From Phoenix dactylifera (taxonomy: Eukaryota > Streptophyta > Magnoliopsida > Arecales > Arecaceae): a DNA stretch of 64,000 bases. Numbering within the stretch: the first letter of the stretch is position 1; each line of letters starts with the position of its first letter. Location of the stretch: positions 1,248,501 to 1,312,500 of the forward strand of contig NC_052407.1 in NCBI RefSeq assembly GCF_009389715.1, in the 5' to 3' direction. Shown piece after piece: positions 1-11,641 of the stretch. The notes below the pieces were generated by a model. It saw only the letters and a list, made by a program, of their open reading frames with translations. It ran no database searches and was not told the DNA's origin. Position numbers and translations under genes: made by a program.

Positions 1-483
1 AATAAAAAATATCTTATACCTTACACTGGATGCTAATTCTTATATATAATACAAACTCTTTTAAAGAACTACGAATGAAGTATTTATCATTCTCTATAAC
101 TCATTTTTTCATCTCATTTCTTATCCCATTTTCAAGACCATATTTGTGATATAGCTGAGTTTGTAAAATGTATGATCATTTATAAGGTTCAAAATCATCC
201 ACCAGAAGAAAAAAAAATTCAAAATACGCCGCAGGAGAATATGCAAGTTTTTTTAGAACAGTACGGTACCAGGTATCTCTCATTTTGATGATATTTGAAA
301 TCTTAATTGTTGGCCATAATATAAAAGTTTTGAATTTATTTGTTTAATAGCTTATTTATTTTGGATAAAACTTATCTTTCTTTAAAAAATAATTATTATG
401 CATTATGTGTATAGTATTTTAATCTTTTCTCTACTACCTCCAACTCTGGAAAACAGGTCTCCTTCCCTACCCCTACATGCAAA
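1..483. other. AT-rich spacer, no gene seen
   Basis: AT-rich sequence with short homopolymer runs. No convincing coding stretch, RNA gene or repeat boundary was seen on either strand. Confidence 0.5.
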
Positions 484-510
484 CTTTCACGTGAAATGCA
501 CGTGCAAAGT
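484..510. promoter_or_regulatory. Paired G-boxes in an inverted repeat
   Basis: Two CACGTG hexamers lie at 488-493 and 499-504, 11 bp apart. The first is centred in the perfect 12-bp palindrome TTTCACGTGAAA. The pair is flanked by AAACTTT on the left and AAAGTTT on the right, so the whole site reads as an imperfect inverted repeat. G-boxes bind plant bZIP and bHLH factors (established knowledge). The site is about 580 bp upstream of the DUF569 start codon and just upstream of a receptor-kinase relic. Whether it drives the DUF569 gene is inference. Confidence 0.45.
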
Positions 511-526
511 TTTAGTATTTGTAATT

Positions 527-848
527 CCACGCGACCCCTTCCCTCCCTCGCAGCCTGCCTTCCCCGCGATCCCCAGCACTCTTCTCCCTCTCCCCGCATT
601 CCTCCCTCCCCAATCGGAACCCATGTCTCCTCACCGCCTCTCCTCACCGATCCGATGCTCCTCCCCTGCTCCCTTATCTCCATCCACTTATTACCCTTCT
701 CCGTTTTCGACCTCCGCTTCTACTCCCTTCCTCTCTCCTCATCTCATTTCCTTTCTCTCCCCGCCGTCCCCATTAATCTCCCCGCCTCCCCTTCCCGCCT
801 CTCGCTGGACGCCTGCTTCCACCTCTCCTCCCTCCGTTCCTGCCCTTG
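527..848 (+). pseudogene. Decayed 5' fragment of an LRK10L-type receptor kinase
   Basis: This stretch resembles the leader and start of the intact receptor kinase at 26175-28034. Seen directly: CCACGCGACCCCTT here matches GCACGTGACCCCTT at about 26048, and a possible ATG at 623 matches the intact start at 26175. The peptide motifs SLISIH, PINL, SRLSLDAC and LSSLRSCP match SLISIH, PINL, FRLSLDTC and LLSLRPCP in the intact extracellular domain. Similarity ends near 848, so only part of the GUB_WAK_bind region remains, with internal indels. There is no transmembrane segment or kinase domain. It is either a truncated duplicate or a piece moved with its promoter. Its position directly upstream of the DUF569 gene suggests it now forms part of that gene's promoter or leader (inference). 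Confidence 0.7.
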
Positions 849-1082
849 AATTCTTAAGCTGAAGGTTACAGATTAGCCTGTTGTGATTTACCAAAGCCAG
901 AAGCAGGGGACCCGCGTTGGTGGCGCCGCCTCCTCTCTGAACCAAATCAGTTTCCAGGTATTCGTGCCACCCCCTTCTCTCTTCTTCCTTCGCTTACCCT
1001 AACCCATTTTCTTGGCTTCTTTCCACCCCTTTTGATCAAGAATTCGGATCTTGGAGCCCAACATTGTTTCATCTTGGACGAG

Positions 1083-2402
1083 ATGGATCTGTTCCACAGG
1101 GCGAGGCTGGTCCGGCTCCGTAGCCACCTCGACAAGTACCTGATGGCGGAGGACGACCAGGAGAACGTGTGCCAGGACCGCCGAGGCGCCTCCTACAACG
1201 CCCGGTGGGCGGTGGAGCTAGTGGAGGGGCCCCACCCCTTGGTGCGCCTCAAGAGCCGGCACGACCTCTACCTCACCGCCTCCAACGAGCCCTTCCTTCT
1301 CGGCTGCGCCGGCCGCAAGGTCATCCAGACCGCGCCCACCCGCCTCGACTCTTCCGTCGAGTGGGAGCCCATCCGCGAGGGCTTCCAGGTCATGCTCAAG
1401 ACCCGCGACGGCCGCTTCCTCCAAGCCAACGGCGGCCTCCCACCGTGGCGCAACTCGGTCAGCCACTACCCCCCTCACTGCTCCATCGCCCCGACCTGGA
1501 TCTTGTGGGACGTCCACATCCTTGATATAACAACCCCCTCGCCCTCCACCTCTCCCTCCGTAGCGTTGGATCTGCCGCCGGAGCCCGACAGGTGTTCTCA
1601 GTCCTCCAGGCCCTCCGATGTGTCCCTGAGACTGTCCAAAATAGAGGTATTGTAATTTTCTTAATTCTTAGTCGTTCTCGAAATTGCATTCGAATTTCTT
1701 TTTTCACATCTCAACTGTCCTTGGCTTTGCATTCTGGTGCGGTATTTCGAATTGTAACCGTTCTTGAATTTGCATTGCCTGCCCTTTTTTTGTACCCTAA
1801 CTGTCCTTGAATTGACATTCATCATGCTGTTTTAATCTTAATTGTAGTTGAATTCACATCGTTCATGTTCTTGAATTGCATTTCTTGTCTTGTTCTAGGT
1901 CTTGAAATTTCCTGAATTCCATCATTTGTTCTATTTTGTTCTTTAGAATGCTCTTAAATAGGCTTTTATTATCTACTCTTAAATCTTGGATGTCCTTTCG
2001 TGGTCTTGATTTTGCAATGATTATATGATACTTATATCGTAGATGTGCTTCTGTTTGGAGTCTCTGATATGTAGACTCTTATGCTGGCAGTCATCTTCTT
2101 TTTGGGGCTCACTGCACAAGGTGGAGGGCCGTACCATCCACTACACTGTTGCAGATGATGATGGCAACTTGGACGAGAGCTTCGAGAGGTCTTCTTTCAT
2201 TTTCAATAAGCTGGGTGTCAAGCAATTGACACAAAAATTGGAGGAGGAAACAAATCTCAGGGATATAATTGTCTGCCACCGGAATTCGTTGAATGGGCGG
2301 CTTTATCCTCTTCATCTGACGCTGCCACCTAATAATGCAGCAATGCATGTTGTGGTCGTCCGGGCATCATCAAGAGGTGAGTCTGTTCATTACTTGATTT
2401 GA
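1083..2402 (+). CDS. DUF569 (fascin-like, actin-crosslinking fold) protein, two exons
   Basis: Exon 1 is 1083-1646 and exon 2 begins at 2091. The exon 1 reading frame has an upstream ATG at 1032. I prefer the ATG at 1083 because the protein then starts MDLFHRARLVRLRSHLDKYL, the usual DUF569 N-terminus. Exon 1 (188 codons) carries the first beta-trefoil-like domain, with LVRLKSRHDLYLTASN and DGRFLQANGG. The donor after KIE is GTATTG at 1647, phase 0. The acceptor GGCAG before 2091 is also phase 0; CACAAG before 2121 is an in-phase alternative. Exon 2 holds the C-terminal domain, with GRTIHYTVADDDGN, DIIVCHRN and MHVVVVRASS. Read-through stops at TGA 2400-2402 (291 aa). A strong GTGAGT donor at 2377 could instead splice to an unseen third exon. 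Function is poorly known; the fold resembles fascin modules. The product is probably cytosolic, since no signal peptide is visible. Confidence 0.82.
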
Positions 2403-4276
2403 TCGGTGCTGCATATGGCTATACCCTTTCTTTTGTGTTCCCTAAGCTGTTGAATTAGAATTTATTCATTATAAATGCTCTCCATCTTCTTATTGAGATT
2501 GTTAAAAAATTGGGCTGCACATGCCTGTTATAACTATAAAAATACCCTTGAAGCTTTCTATGCATATGCCGTTTTTCCCTATTAATTGGAGATTTTGATG
2601 ACTTTCAGAGCAAGCATCTTTATCTGCTTCACATGGAACACTGATTCTGAGATGCTCTATTTCTTGGTTATTTCACGACCTATTCTCAGTACCTTTGATT
2701 ATTTGCAAAGGAGTTAATGTACACTTGATTGGATACATATTTTGAACCTGTATGTTATTATTTCCATCTGGCATAAAGAATAGGCAGAATTGTAATTAAT
2801 CTGATCTTGAGCATGGCTCAATTAAATTTGAGGCAAAGTTGAGATGTTCATAAAAATTGTTCTCGGAACCTGAGGTCTTTGATTACATTTGTAGCGAACG
2901 CAATCTTTACATCCCAATGTAACGGCTGGAATTCCTATTGGTTACTAAAAATTCAATCCATTAGATTGATATCTTTATTTTTCTCCTGAGAGAACACTAG
3001 CTTGATATTGTGGTTTCATTAGTATGTATATTCCTCTGCGTGCATATAAAATCCTAGGTTATTCGAGCTAAACATGAGTGAGCTAAGGAATTGACAAGAT
3101 TGATTCATTTACTATTTGAGCAACCCCTTTTTGTGTCAAATATTGAGCTTAACATGAGCTCATTCATTTGACAGCCCAAAGATGGAGTTAAGCAGATAAG
3201 TATTGAGCTGTGCCCTTTTCAGAATTTTTATGATCTTTTTCAATTGAAAGAACAATGGCTGGCCAAGCATATAGGCCAGATTAATGTTAAGTTTAGTGAT
3301 AGCAGATAATGATGATATAGAGGAAGATTCTGTTACCTGTTTGACTGTGTTCCTCTCTGTACTAACACTTTTATTGATTGGGGCTGCTTATTTATCACAA
3401 GATGATCTTATATTTCTGTTTCCAGTGGCGAGACCTTAGAAGAACCAAAAGTTTCCAGTTTGTTTTTCTGTACGTCTGAGTTGCATTATTATGTAAACTT
3501 TTTGGATATCTGCAAAAACCAATACTTGCTAGAAGAAACTCACAGGAAAACAATAAATTCCAATAGCCTGCTTTATGACAGACTACTCCCCTGCACTCTC
3601 TTTTCCTTACCATGTCAAAGCTAATACTTACTTCTAGGCAACATAAACTATGAAGGAATATGAATTTTCTTGATTGAACGATCTCCTGATTTGGATCTCC
3701 TTCATTACCAGTAAACAAACCGTTCACTGGTACCAGCTATATATGATGCTTATTTTTCAACTTTCCATCAGTGTAGTTAAACCAAAATCTCTTGTGGTTT
3801 CTTACTTGTTATTTTGGTCGTACTGCAGTGTCCCTTTACATTAATAAAGGACCTTTGAATAGATTGACCTTTTTCTGAAAAAATAGTTTCTTTTACATTA
3901 TTTCTCTGAGACATTTTGAGCCTTTATATTGTCTGGAGCTACTCCTTGTGTTTGCTAAATGAGAAGAACTTCCTATTCTTAAATGCCCACTTTTAACATT
4001 GACATGAAGTCTATGCTCTGCAGTTCTGAGCATAGGACATAAATGAATTGTTCCAATAGTGGGAACATACTCGTACTCATTCAATCTAGTTTTGAAAAAT
4101 TATCTTGTTTTCTATGAAGTTGGAATGACTTTCAAACTATTCATAAATTTATTATCCAGAAACCCTGTGTGCCCTTTTTCTAAGGTTCTGCACCACCACA
4201 CATTGTTATTATTTTATTTTTTTCATTCTTTTCTGGATATTTTTGTTGACTTTATTGATGTAGGACAATAAGACTA
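2403..4276. other. AT-rich spacer or intron, nothing recognised
   Basis: No coding sequence with family resemblance was found. If the GTGAGT donor at 2377 is used, this is intron sequence of the DUF569 gene, and copia-1 would then lie inside that intron. Short open frames here look random. Confidence 0.4.
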
Positions 4277-4570
4277 TGTGAGAAAGAAAATATTGTGGAG
4301 AACTTTTTCTACCTACTTTATGAGGTAGTCATCATGTATATTTATGGTTGAGAATGTACAAGAGAATACAACTAGGATGATATAAAGATCAAAAGAAATA
4401 ATAAATGGATCCCTAGGATCAATTCTAAATTTATGCTATTTTGAAATTCAAAATTTAAAATTCAAAATTCAGATTCAAAATTTAGAATTCAAAATTCGAA
4501 ATTCGAAATTTCTAGAATCATGGATCTTTGATATGTGGCTTGATATGGGGTTGAGATGAAGATATTGCCA
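4277..4570 (-). repeat. Copia-1 3' LTR
   Basis: This is the downstream LTR in element orientation. On + it runs from TGTGAGAAAG to ATTGCCA. It matches 7998-8272 throughout: the block with CATCATG, ATTTATG and GTTGAGAATGTACAAGA, and the run of AAATTCAAAATTC-type short repeats near 4440-4510. That run is longer here than in the other LTR, which accounts for much of the length difference. Confidence 0.85.
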
Positions 4571-7500
4571 ATACCACCCCTCCTGCGCGCAAGCTAAGGT
4601 GGGTACCACTAAGAGCTTGGGACGCAAATGTTGAAAGCGTTGGGAGACAAATCCTTTAATCAATATATCAGCAAGTTGGTCATTGGAGGAGATGAATTGG
4701 ACATGAAGCTGCAACGAGCCATTCGCTCTCGAACAAAATAAAAATCAATTTCAATATGCTTGGCCTGAGCATGAAAGACGGAATTGGCAGTAAGATATAT
4801 GACAAATAAATTATCACACCAAAGTATAGGGGCTTGAGAAAGTGAGATTTTCAATTTCTATAGTAAAGATTGAATCCAAATTAATTCAGCAGTAGCATTA
4901 GCAAGTCCTTTGTATTTGGATTCGGTACTTGAACGTGTCTCAATACGTTGCGTTTTAGCACTCCAAGATATGAGATGACGGCCAAGAAAAATATTAAAGC
5001 CACTTACAGAACATCGGTCATTAAGATCACTAGCCCAATTGGCGTCGGAATAGGCATGAAGAGAAGAGGATGAGCCTATTCCGATGCCAATTGTGACAGG
5101 CTTGGTAATTGGGCTGAATGTCCCATCATAATCAATACCCTCTTGTTGATTGAAGCCTTTAGCAACCAAAGGAGCTTTATAGCGCTCGATAGAGCCACTA
5201 GATCATCTTTTGATTTTAAACACTTATTTGCAGCCAATAACATGTTGTGAAGGAGAGAGTGGAACTAAAAGTCAGGTACCATTAGAGAGCAAGGCATTGT
5301 ACTGATATGTCATCGCTTCACGTCATTGAGGATCATGTTAAGTTTGAGTGAAGCAGGTGGGCTCAGCAGGGATACTAGAAGCCACAAATGCCAAGGGATA
5401 TTTTGCGCTAAAGCGACGTGGCTTGGGTGTGCCATCCTTGGAGCGTGTGACCATATGATGACCACCAATGTGAGAAGAAGAAGTCACTGGTTCAAGAGCA
5501 ACAGATTCAACAGTGGCTATAGAACATTGGTCACATATCGTGGTTGGATCATTGTCATGTGTTTGTAAAGAGCTGGGCTGAGTTTGAGGACTTGGGGATG
5601 AAGATACGAGTGGATCAATGTGGGTTGATGTTGACGGATCATTGGGCTCGGGTGTAAGCCATGGTAAAGAAAAGACATTAAGAGGGCTATTGGTTGACTT
5701 GGGAGTGTTACTAGAAGAGTTCTGTGCATAAGAAAACACTCTCATCAAAAATAACATCATGAGATTTGAAAATATGCCCAGAAGAAGGATGACAGCACTG
5801 ATACCTATGAAAATCTGTGGGATAACCAAGAAAGATGCATGGAAGAGAACGATATTCTAGTTTATTTTTATTATAGGAACGAAGACAGGAAAATCATAAG
5901 GAGCCAAAAACACGAAGAAAATTTATAATATGGCTATTTATTAAACAATTTTTTCCAAGGTGAAATAAAATGGAGTGCATGTGTGGGTAAACGATTAATG
6001 AGGAAATTAACTGTTTCAAAGGCCATATCCCAAATTTAGAAAGAAGATTAGATTGGGCAAGAAGAGCAAGGCCTACTTCTACAATATTGCGATGTTTGCA
6101 CTCTGCAACCATATTTTGTTGGGAGGTGTGTGGGCATGAGATGACCAATTCCATGATCATTCAATTCTTGTTGAAACGGTTGCGATTAACACTCATGAGC
6201 ACAATCAATTTGGAGAAATTTAATTTTACATTGTAAAATATTTTCAATGTGCAGCCGAAAAATACGGAGGACATGATAAATATCAAAACGATTTTTCAAT
6301 GGATAACACCAGGAGAAACGATTATAATCATCTAAAAAATGTGTAACCCCAAATGCGACGTAATAGGAGAAGGCCCCCAAATATTAGTATACACAAATTC
6401 AATAGGAGAAGAAGATCTAGAATGAGAGTGTGGAAAGGGTAAAGAGCGACTCTTAATTGACATGTAGAGCAATTTGAAACTTTATTATTGTTATAAAAAT
6501 TCAAACATGATTTATTAAGAATTCTAGAACAAAGGGGCATAGAAGCATGGCCAAGATGTTGATGCCAAAGAAATTGAGAAACACTAGTTGATGCAGCATA
6601 TGCAGTAGAAGCCTTCTTGGTGACACTCCTAGGTAAAAAATAGTAAACTCTATCCTTAAATGTGCCCTTGAGGAGGGTTTGAGCAGAGGTGAGGTCCTTC
6701 ACACAAAAATGGTCATAGGAAAACTTAAAATAACAGAAATTATCACGTGTAAATTGAGATATAGATAAAAGATTTTTGGTGATTTGAGGGACATGTAAAA
6801 TATTTTTAAGTTGGAAAGGATGAGTAGAAGTGTGTAAAAGAGAGTGCAATGATTTTTATAGCCAAACCTGAACCATCTCCTATAGAAACCTGGTCACGAC
6901 CATTGTAGTCGGAACTAAGATGAAGATTAGACAAATCTGAAGTCATGTGATGTGAGGCACATATGTCTGTGTACCATGTTGAATCATTCATGGCAGCAAC
7001 ATGTGCTTGTGGAGAAGTAGCTTGATATGATTAATCGAAGCGATGGTAACACTTCAAGGTCGTGTGCCTATATTTGCAGCATAATTGATAACGTACCTTA
7101 TTTTGAGTTCAGCCATTAGTAGTATTTGGAGGTCTTAAGTCATGGCCCTTTTGGTGGTAAGATCCCTTTGGAGAAAAAATAGATGATCCATCATTAGAGA
7201 AATTATGCGTTGGCTGCTGGGGTCATTGTGGCGAACCTCGTTGGCTGCCTTTTTGTACATAATTTGTAGTGGGCGGAATCTCACCTGTAGCTAAATGAGT
7301 TTTGGAAGTCTAGAATCTCAGTCGGATATCATGTTGGAGAAGAATGCCATGTAGTTCTTCAAAAGTAGTGGCAATCCTCGTGGTAAGGAGTGTAGAGACA
7401 CGATGTTCGTACTCCAGACCAAGGCCAAGCAAGATTTGATGGCCTAAATCGGCAGGGGATATTGGTCTATTAATTGCAGCTAACCAAGTTGTCGGATATC

Positions 7501-7957
7501 CTCTTTGCCTCCTGTTTATAATCCTCTATAGAGAACGAACCTTTGTTAAGAGCATAGAAATCCGTCATAAGAGTACTGTAACATGCTTCACTCTGGATGT
7601 CATAAAGCTGTTCAAGAGCAAGCCAAACATCTTGTGCTTGTGGTAATCCGACAGCATGAACCATCATCGCATTGGATATGTTGTTGAGGAGCCACGCCAG
7701 AGCGATTTTATCACGGAGAAACCATGACTCAAGCTGGATTAGAGATTGGCTTCTCTATTCTTTCATTATTTGAAGTTATGACAATCGTTGGAGGTGGAGG
7801 CGAGGTCGTGCCATCCATCTATAAGATCCCATAGTCGGTTGGCTGTTAAGAGAGGTTGGGTATGGGCCTTCCAGGTAATGAAATTATTTCTATTAAGTTG
7901 AACAACAATTGAAGGCAGAGTGATAGGTGTAGGCATGGAGTTGGAGGAGGATGCCAT
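4475..7957 (-). pseudogene. Copia-1 gag-pol remnant, RT core deleted
   Basis: In minus-strand order: a gag start (MASSSNSMPTPITLPSIVVQ) at 7957; a UBN2-like gag with QDVWLALEQLYDIQSEA near 7650; and a protease region with WYTDICASHHMT near 6980, where the D[ST]GA active site is lost. Gag-pre-integrase follows (LWHQHLGHAS, near 6560), then integrase with HTSQQNMVAECKHRNIVE near 6130. The frame at 5169 begins as RT ([20 protein letters not shown]) and then jumps straight into RNase H ([20 protein letters not shown]). The RT palm, including any YVDD box, is absent. RNase H continues to [14 protein letters not shown] and [13 protein letters not shown]. Many stops separate the blocks. Confidence 0.85.
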
Positions 7958-7977
7958 GGAGATAGCAAAGGTTAAAG

Positions 7978-7997
7978 GCTCTGATAGACTGATACCA
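7978..7997 (-). other. Copia-1 primer-binding site with internal duplication
   Basis: The plus strand reads GCTCTGATAGACTGATACCA. The usual initiator tRNA-Met site would be GCTCTGATACCA on this strand. Here a 7-8 bp insertion doubles the CTGATA core, so the tRNA complement is split into two partial sites. This would weaken priming (inference). Confidence 0.7.
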
Positions 7998-8272
7998 TGT
8001 GGAAAAATAAGAATATATGAAAAAAAATATTATGGAGAACTTTTTCTATCTATCTTATAAGGTAGTCATCATGCATATTTATAGTTGAGAATGTACAAGA
8101 CATTACAACTAGGATGATACAAAGATAGAAAAAAATAATAAATGGATCTCTAGAATCAATCCTAAATTTATGCTATTTGAAATTCAAAATTCAGAATTCA
8201 AAATTCAAAATTCCTAGAATCTTGGATCCTCAATAAGTGGCTTGATATGGGGATGAGATGAAGATACAGCCA
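7998..8272 (-). repeat. Copia-1 5' LTR
   Basis: The upstream LTR in element orientation starts on + as TGTGGAAAAATAAG next to the primer-binding site and ends near CAGCCA. It is clearly diverged from its partner by substitutions and indels, so the insertion is not recent. Confidence 0.85.
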
Positions 8273-11200
8273 ATAATTGAATTACGTCTAAAATGTTTAT
8301 GATAAAGATTTATTCTTGAGCTTGATTTTTTAAATGATGTTTCACATTTAGGATTGATGCATTTTTCTTTCAACTTTATTTGGTTTGACTTACATCTTAA
8401 TTTCTCCAGTGTTATGCCCAGCATTCTCCCATTTGAATAGACTACAAATTTGCCTAGGAGCAGGACCTTTTCTGTTGGCCTGCTATGAAGTGATTTTGTA
8501 TTTGTGCATTGGCTCGATAGTTCAGCCAAGAAGGTTTTATAATGCTGGTGATGATATGCTGTAGTCCAAAATATATTGCTTTTGGAATAATGGCTGGTTT
8601 TAGGTGCCATTTTCGAGGATTAGAAAATATAATAGCTCTTAATCAAACTGGAGAAGTTTTACACCACCAATCATTTCTAAACTTGTAATGTTGGGATGGG
8701 ATGAACAAATTTGTTGATAGAGTTGTTAGAATATGTTGCCTTTACATGAAAGGAAGTGGCTGCTTATAAGTCAACATGAAGTGGGAGCGACAGGTCAAGA
8801 CTGCTATTAAGTCCTCTTGGGTTCGTCAAGTCAGTGTGGTAAGGAGTAAGTGAAAAAGACAAAAAACTTTCAGAGGGCCCAGCAGAGCACAAGCCTCCAG
8901 ATTGGGGTTGAGGGCGGTGGGTGGGATGGGGTGGGGGGTGTTAACCTCCCACTCACTTTTGGGAGTTGAAACAGAGGTTGAACCATTGAAGCATATATTT
9001 GGAGGCTAATGGAATTATGGATGGGGTGGTTTCCTTTGTGGCAAACCACTTCGGGGGGGTTCTTTGGACTGGTGAAGGGGAGCTGTCTCAGGCCCTTTGT
9101 GACTTGCTGTATTTTGATATTTTTGGATATATATTTATACTAGAATTGTATGAGTCGTCCAGTGTAGCACAAAAAAAAAAGTGTACATTTCGAAATGACA
9201 ACGTTAAAGATTTTTTTATACATGGTCATGATTATTCAGGACTATGTTCCATTGTTCTTTTGCTCTTGAAAATAGCTACCACCAACATTATAGGGGCATT
9301 TGTGCCATAAGGCCCAGGGTAAGACAGCATGTCTTTCATTTTTTTAAGGAGCTGAGCTGGACATATGCATTGAGCAAAAATTGCTTTCTTCGCTCTCATC
9401 CCTTGACTCGCTAAACTGCAAAGTTGGACCTCCCTAACTGGATTGCCCTTTTCTCATAGAAAGATTTGGCAAAGAACTTTTTGAGTTTTCAGATCAAACA
9501 AAATCAAAGTACACTTCAAAGATGGAAATTCAAAATATACCTGCATGCATACGTACATATGTACGTACATACATACATGCATGCATACACGTACATATAC
9601 ACATACATATGTATGTACCTACATACATACATACACATACATACGTTCATAGGAACTTTTCAACTGCTAGATGGGATTCTGCTTATAAGAGAATCTTAAA
9701 GAGGCAGACATATCAACATCGATAAAATTCCTGTACTCCTTTGACTATTTATTGAGATACATTCTACAAGTATCATCAGCGCTATGTGACACTAGTGCAC
9801 TCCAAAATCAGCCATATTTTGCTGCTTAATTAGTTATCAGAAAAAACGCAGCAACATATGGTTACTTATTCTCCTTACAAACTAGATTAGACCTGATTAT
9901 AAACTTTTATGCTCTTGAAATGTTTGCTATGTTGTATTGAGATGCATACCAATTGCTTTGTCTTTGTTCGCTTGCACTTTGCTGTTGCATTTGTTTAGTG
10001 AATGAAGCATCCTATTCAAATCTCAGTTACAGACTTTTTGTAATTGTGTAGGTATTGCGCTGCATATGATTGAGCTGACTTATGACTTGGTTTGATTTGA
10101 ATTCTAGATTTCATTTCTATAAATACTTGTTAAGAAATTTCTAACCTTTCCAGTGGCAAGGACTTTTGCTGACGAATTAAATTAAATCCATAAAGTTGAA
10201 GTAATATGCTCTTGTTCCAGACTTCATACCCTTCCATATACATACAGAGGCTTGTTGGATGCTATGTTCAATCATTCTTTTCAAATTGACCTGGACCTCA
10301 TTGCCATTTATTCTCCTTGGTTATTGAATATCTGCTCCAAAGAGTTGGTGGACGGTGGTTATGTCATTAGCATGGAAGTTTTGTTGGATCAATGTATAAA
10401 AATACGTTGAAAGACAAATTTCTCCCCTTGCCAACCTATACTTGATGCGAGACTTACTGTGGATAGCAAAGCAACCACTTGTCTTGGAATATTTCAATTA
10501 GTAATTAGATGTAAAGAATCTCATGTTCTGGTATTTGATCTTTATCGTTGCCCTTGATGTGTTTTTCCTCGGAATCCTTTTTTTTTTTTGTCATAGATTG
10601 GTGGAAGTATATTGATTGTGATAGCTTTCTAGGTGGACTGTGAAAAAGCTTGAGCTTTGGGCAAAACCCTGCTTTTGAATGTGCTAAATATGAACTATGA
10701 AGGCATCTCATGCTTGACAGGGTTTATGTTCTTTGTTTCTGGCAAGTTGTTTATGATCCAGTCTTTTTTTGGACATTGGCCTGGACAGTTTTGGGCAGTA
10801 GTTGTCATTGGCCCCTCCTATGGTCCTAGGAATTTTCTACATCTCTTTGGGTTATCAACTTTGATGCATGGCTACAATGAACATGAAAGCATGAATTTTT
10901 ACAGACCTGGGCTATACTGATTAGTGCCATTTATATGCATCGTAAAGCCGGGCGTCGTATCATATTTAAGATTCACTTTCATACTCAAGCCTTGCGAAAT
11001 GGTTGAAAGCAATGTTTTACATAAAATTATGGTGGACGTTGTGCCTTTAGAGCTCCATTTAGAGTAGCGACACCAATTGGGAATTAGGACCTTTGCCTTC
11101 AGCATTATGTAGAATGTCAGAGCATATGAAACTGCTTGCTACCATCTTTCAGGAGAAGGATGAACTGAGTAAACAGTAATGTATAAGCTGACAAGGGATG

Positions 11201-11636
11201 GCCTAACAGGCAGCCAAGTTTGAAATAAGAATTAATCAAGGATGGTAGGTATATACACTTATGGAAGACAGTGATATGGAAACAGTTGTGGATAAAGTTA
11301 TATGGAATGTTAATCAGGATTAGAAGAGAGCATGTTATTTTCTGAACAGAGCATGTTATTTATTAGTGCAATTGCCCGACAACAAACATATACACCATAA
11401 ACATGGTGTGGAGCACTACAACATACACATGCTTGCAAGTAATACCAGGATAGAGGCAACGAATACATACAGCACACACATGCTTGCACATGCAGGCACG
11501 CATCATGAACATACACGCTAGCAGTTTTAGTCATGCATTGAAGGTTGCAGATGCCAACAAAGAACGAATTCTATTTGGGAAATCTGATTAGATGATAAAA
11601 GTGGACCACCAAAGAGAACATTGATGGTAGTTGTGA
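8273..11636. other. Spacer, no gene recognised
   Basis: AT-rich sequence with a microsatellite at 9540-9655. Several open frames of 70-100 codons exist, for example 8999-9310, but none has a recognisable domain or gene-like composition. Nothing else supportable was seen. Confidence 0.4.
9540..9655. repeat. (CATA/CGTA)n compound microsatellite
   Basis: Imperfect ACATAC/ACGTAC/ATGCATGC tandem units. The array is locally self-complementary because GTAC, ATGCAT and CATATG recur. Open frames across it (YTYIYTYI-type peptides) are artefacts. Confidence 0.85.
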
Positions 11637-11641
11637 ACGAG

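Larger units (their letters stand above)
4277..8272 (-). mobile_element. Copia-1: degenerate Ty1/copia LTR retrotransposon
   Basis: A minus-strand element of about 4.0 kb is bounded by two related LTRs of about 294 and 275 bp. On the minus strand the order is PBS, gag, protease, integrase, a truncated RT and RNase H, which is copia order (integrase before RT). A purine-rich tract, the reverse complement of CCACCCCTCCTGCG at 4574-4587, adjoins the left LTR as a polypurine tract. No convincing target-site duplication was found: the flanks are GACTA and ATAAT. The coding part is full of stops and frameshifts and lacks the RT core, so the element cannot transpose by itself. Confidence 0.88.

Noticed and set aside
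1169..1525. 118-codon alternative frame and minus-strand frames in DUF569 exon 1
   Set aside because: Out-of-frame shadows in a GC-rich exon; the DUF569 frame matches the family from its first residue.
9466..9725. Tyr/His/Ile-rich frames of 67-77 codons
   Set aside because: Created by the CATA/CGTA microsatellite.
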